A stretch of DNA of 64,000 bases, taken from NCBI GenBank assembly GCA_050948785.1, contig JBMNEM010000002.1, positions 328,077 to 392,076 of the forward strand, read 5' to 3'. Position numbers and translations under genes: made by a program. Below, piece by piece: positions 62,151-64,000 of this stretch (position 1 is its first letter; each line of letters begins with the position of its first letter). Source of the DNA: JAAZMI01 sp050948785. Its GTDB lineage: Bacteria > Bacillota > Dethiobacteria > DTU022 > UBA8154. A model generated the notes under the pieces. The model made no database searches. It saw only the letters and a list, made by a program, of their open reading frames with translations, and was not told the DNA's origin.

Positions 62151-63994
62151 TTACTTCCGAATAAAGGTCACGTGTTCGATCTGGTCGCGTTTGGGGAGGT
62201 AATCCACTTCGGCGCCAAAAATGCGGGCGATGATTCCGGCCGGAACAAAATAGGTGCCCGCTTTTTTCTGCAGAAATAGTCTTCCGATAGGCGTTGTTAT
62301 TGTTGAACCGTCTTTGGCGTTGGTGATGGTCAGCTGTTGAGCCGTCCGGTCGATGATCATTTTTATCCCGCTTTGGCTTTGAAGGGTGATTTTTTCCATT
62401 CCGGGGAAAGCGCTGACCTCTACACCAAAAGCATCGCTCAGAAATTCTACCGGAACAAAGACCCGGCCGTAGCAGATTTCAGGTGCAGGGCTCATCTTCG
62501 CCGGCTGTCCATCTTTAATATAGCCTTTCCTGCCCGATGAAAATAACGGCATGCCGGGCCGGTTTTATTTTTTCCAGAAAATTAATTTTCAAGTTGCGGG
62601 AAAGCCCCTCGCCGGTTGTGATTCCCACCGTATAGCTTCCCGTATTCCTTCGCTTTCAGGACAAATTCTGCTTTTCCGCGGGCAAATTCATTTTGTGCAG
62701 CAATCCTGAGGCCAGCCGGAATATCTATCCGGTAGCCTTTTGTTTTTTCCCAAGCAAGCCGGCCCTCTTTATCCACCAGGGCAATTTGCACCAGGGCAGT
62801 CAGATCGCTAACTTTTATTTCCGGTTTAATCTGCGCCGGGTCGCCGGCAATCCAGATGGGAATACTTTTCTGCAGCCCTTTTCCTTCTCCGACATATGTA
62901 ACGGTGACGGTGGCCAGGCCGCCTTTCCCTTTTTCTGTTAACAGAGCCCTGCTTTCCGATGTTTTTTCTATTAGAAGCAGGTCGGGCCGGTCAGTCGAAA
63001 AAATGATATTGCGCTCTTCAGCCGGGGAAGGCGTTTTAGTAAAATTGTTTTCCCCGCAGAGAATAACTTCGAGCTCCAGCCGGCCGGGTTGTGCCGCGTC
63101 CCCGCTGAGGCGCAGGCAAGGTTCTTTCCCGCCCCGCACAGCAAGTTCAACACCGGTAACGGCACCCAACTCCCGGGCACAGACCAGGCTGCGGGCAGAA
63201 GCACCGCTACCTGGGAGGCTGGCCTCCACCAGGTAATCCCCTATTTTTTCAGCAGCAAAGCTCACGACAAAGTTTCCCGCCGGGTTTGCTGTGACACTGA
63301 ATTCCGCTTCCGGGAGCGGAATTTTCTGCGAGCCGTTGGCCGGACCGGTGATCAGGACAGCGAGCTGCTCTTTCGCCGGCTTTTCCGCCGTGCTGCCGGC
63401 GGCAATTTTATTTCCATAAGAATCCTCGACCGCAAATTCTACTGTGGCCCGGCTGCCTGCTTCCAGGAAAAGGCGTTCCTGCATCTCCTGAATGACCGCG
63501 GGCCGGCCCGGGAGGACCGTGACCGTGATTTCACTTTGAAAGGGGCCCGCCAGGACGTTGTAGCGGTAAGCGCCTACTTTTGTCCTCTGCAGCTGCAGGC
63601 AGGCCGTTCCTTGAGCATCCAGGGTGCAGATTCCCGCCAGCTGCGGTTCCCCGCCGTCGCAGGATTCAAAAAAAGCCGCATCTTCGTTAACCAGGAGCGG
63701 GAACCCCTCTCCTGTGCTCAGGGAAAGAACAAAAGTTTCCCCCGCCGCGACCTGAGCCGGCGCCTCCAGATTGAGCAAACCAGCCGCGGGGACGGTCCTT
63801 GTGGCTGGCCCGGCCGGGCTGATTTCTGTCTCCGACGCAGGGAAATAAGTGGGCAGGTAGTATTTTGCCCCGGGCTCTGCCTCGGCCGCAGCTTCCGCCG
63901 GCGGAAGAGAAATAAATGTCACACATAAGGCCAATATAGTTATGAAAACAGCCCAAATTATTTTTTTGGAAATCAAACGGGAAAAAGCGCTCAA
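62151..63994 (-). pseudogene. Secreted stalk-domain protein with two frameshifts
   Basis: The main frame (63994-62582) gives a signal peptide (AVFITILALCVTFISLPPAEA) and about 430 residues of Ig-like beta domains. The C-terminal stalk module is in another frame (62552-62151: KDGQPAKMSPAPEI, FVPVEFLSDAFGVE). Between them a short stretch in the third frame reads YTVGITTGEGLSRNLKINFL then FIGQ. Two single-base removals, near 62635 and near 62525, restore one protein. The gene also holds a type B repeat in frame near its start. The 5' end lies only 7 bases from the window edge, so upstream signals are missing. Confidence 0.75.
63779..63811. repeat. Type B palindrome inside the decayed stalk-protein gene
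   Basis: CAGCCGCGGGGACGGTCC then TTGTGGCTGG. It is read in frame on the minus strand and adds residues around PATRTVPAAGL, just after the signal-peptide region. Confidence 0.85.
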
Positions 63995-64000
63995 ATAACT

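Overview
The window looks like chromosome from an anaerobic, spore-forming clostridial Firmicute, probably near the Peptococcaceae or Syntrophomonadaceae. The evidence is the gene content: spoIID, a spoIIQ-like gene, spoIIID, mbl, a Spo0E-like gene and a GerMN lipoprotein for sporulation; a cytoplasmic NADH-linked [FeFe]-hydrogenase operon; a clade-specific 1265-residue PurL; and an SRP RNA with an Alu domain. GC is moderate, many genes start with TTG or GTG, and most have strong AGGAGG ribosome binding sites. No ribosomal RNA, CRISPR array or prophage was seen.

Layout. 0-4.3 kb: end of leuC, leuD, an EF-G paralogue and ddl. 4.4-6.2 kb: an IS1182-like element nested in an older insertion. 6.3-15.5 kb: pdxS, a family 4 uracil-DNA glycosylase, a two-component system followed by a propeller/GerMN lipoprotein, argS and serS. 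15.5-31.9 kb: the conserved Firmicute order serS - tRNAs - tadA - ffs - dnaX - ybaB - recR, interrupted between tadA and ffs by about 11 kb with a coiled-coil gene, a membrane protein, hydrogenase genes hydC-hydB-hydA, a REP-associated (RAYT) transposase and purL. All four serine tRNAs found here (UGA, GCU, CGA, GGA) and tRNA-Arg(ACG), the substrate of TadA, lie in this stretch. 32-38.8 kb: a toxin-antitoxin pair, then the sporulation/envelope block ywmB - murA - spoIID (inverted) - spoIIQ-like - spoIIID - mbl. 38.8-46.9 kb: two DUF5693-type membrane proteins, each broken by one frameshift, flanking a WecA/TagO-type transferase and wecB. 47-64 kb: an expanded, repeatedly duplicated surface module of copper-amine-oxidase-like (stalk) domain proteins, TolC-like proteins and cyclophilins, with decayed copies, an Rpn nuclease, Spo0E-like, GGDEF and XRE genes.

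The most striking feature is two families of short palindromic repeats scattered through the window. Type A (core GTGACAGGGGACGGTTC) forms a four-copy array next to the RAYT transposase, with more copies elsewhere. Type B (core ACAAGGACCGTCCCCGCGG and variants) occurs at more than a dozen places, including inside the dnaX reading frame, inside a surface-protein gene and at the 5' ends of two tolC-like copies. In one of those copies a small inverted-repeat element has inserted into a type B palindrome. Together they now encode most of a predicted signal peptide. Several genes carry single-base +1 frameshifts, which may be real decay or assembly error.
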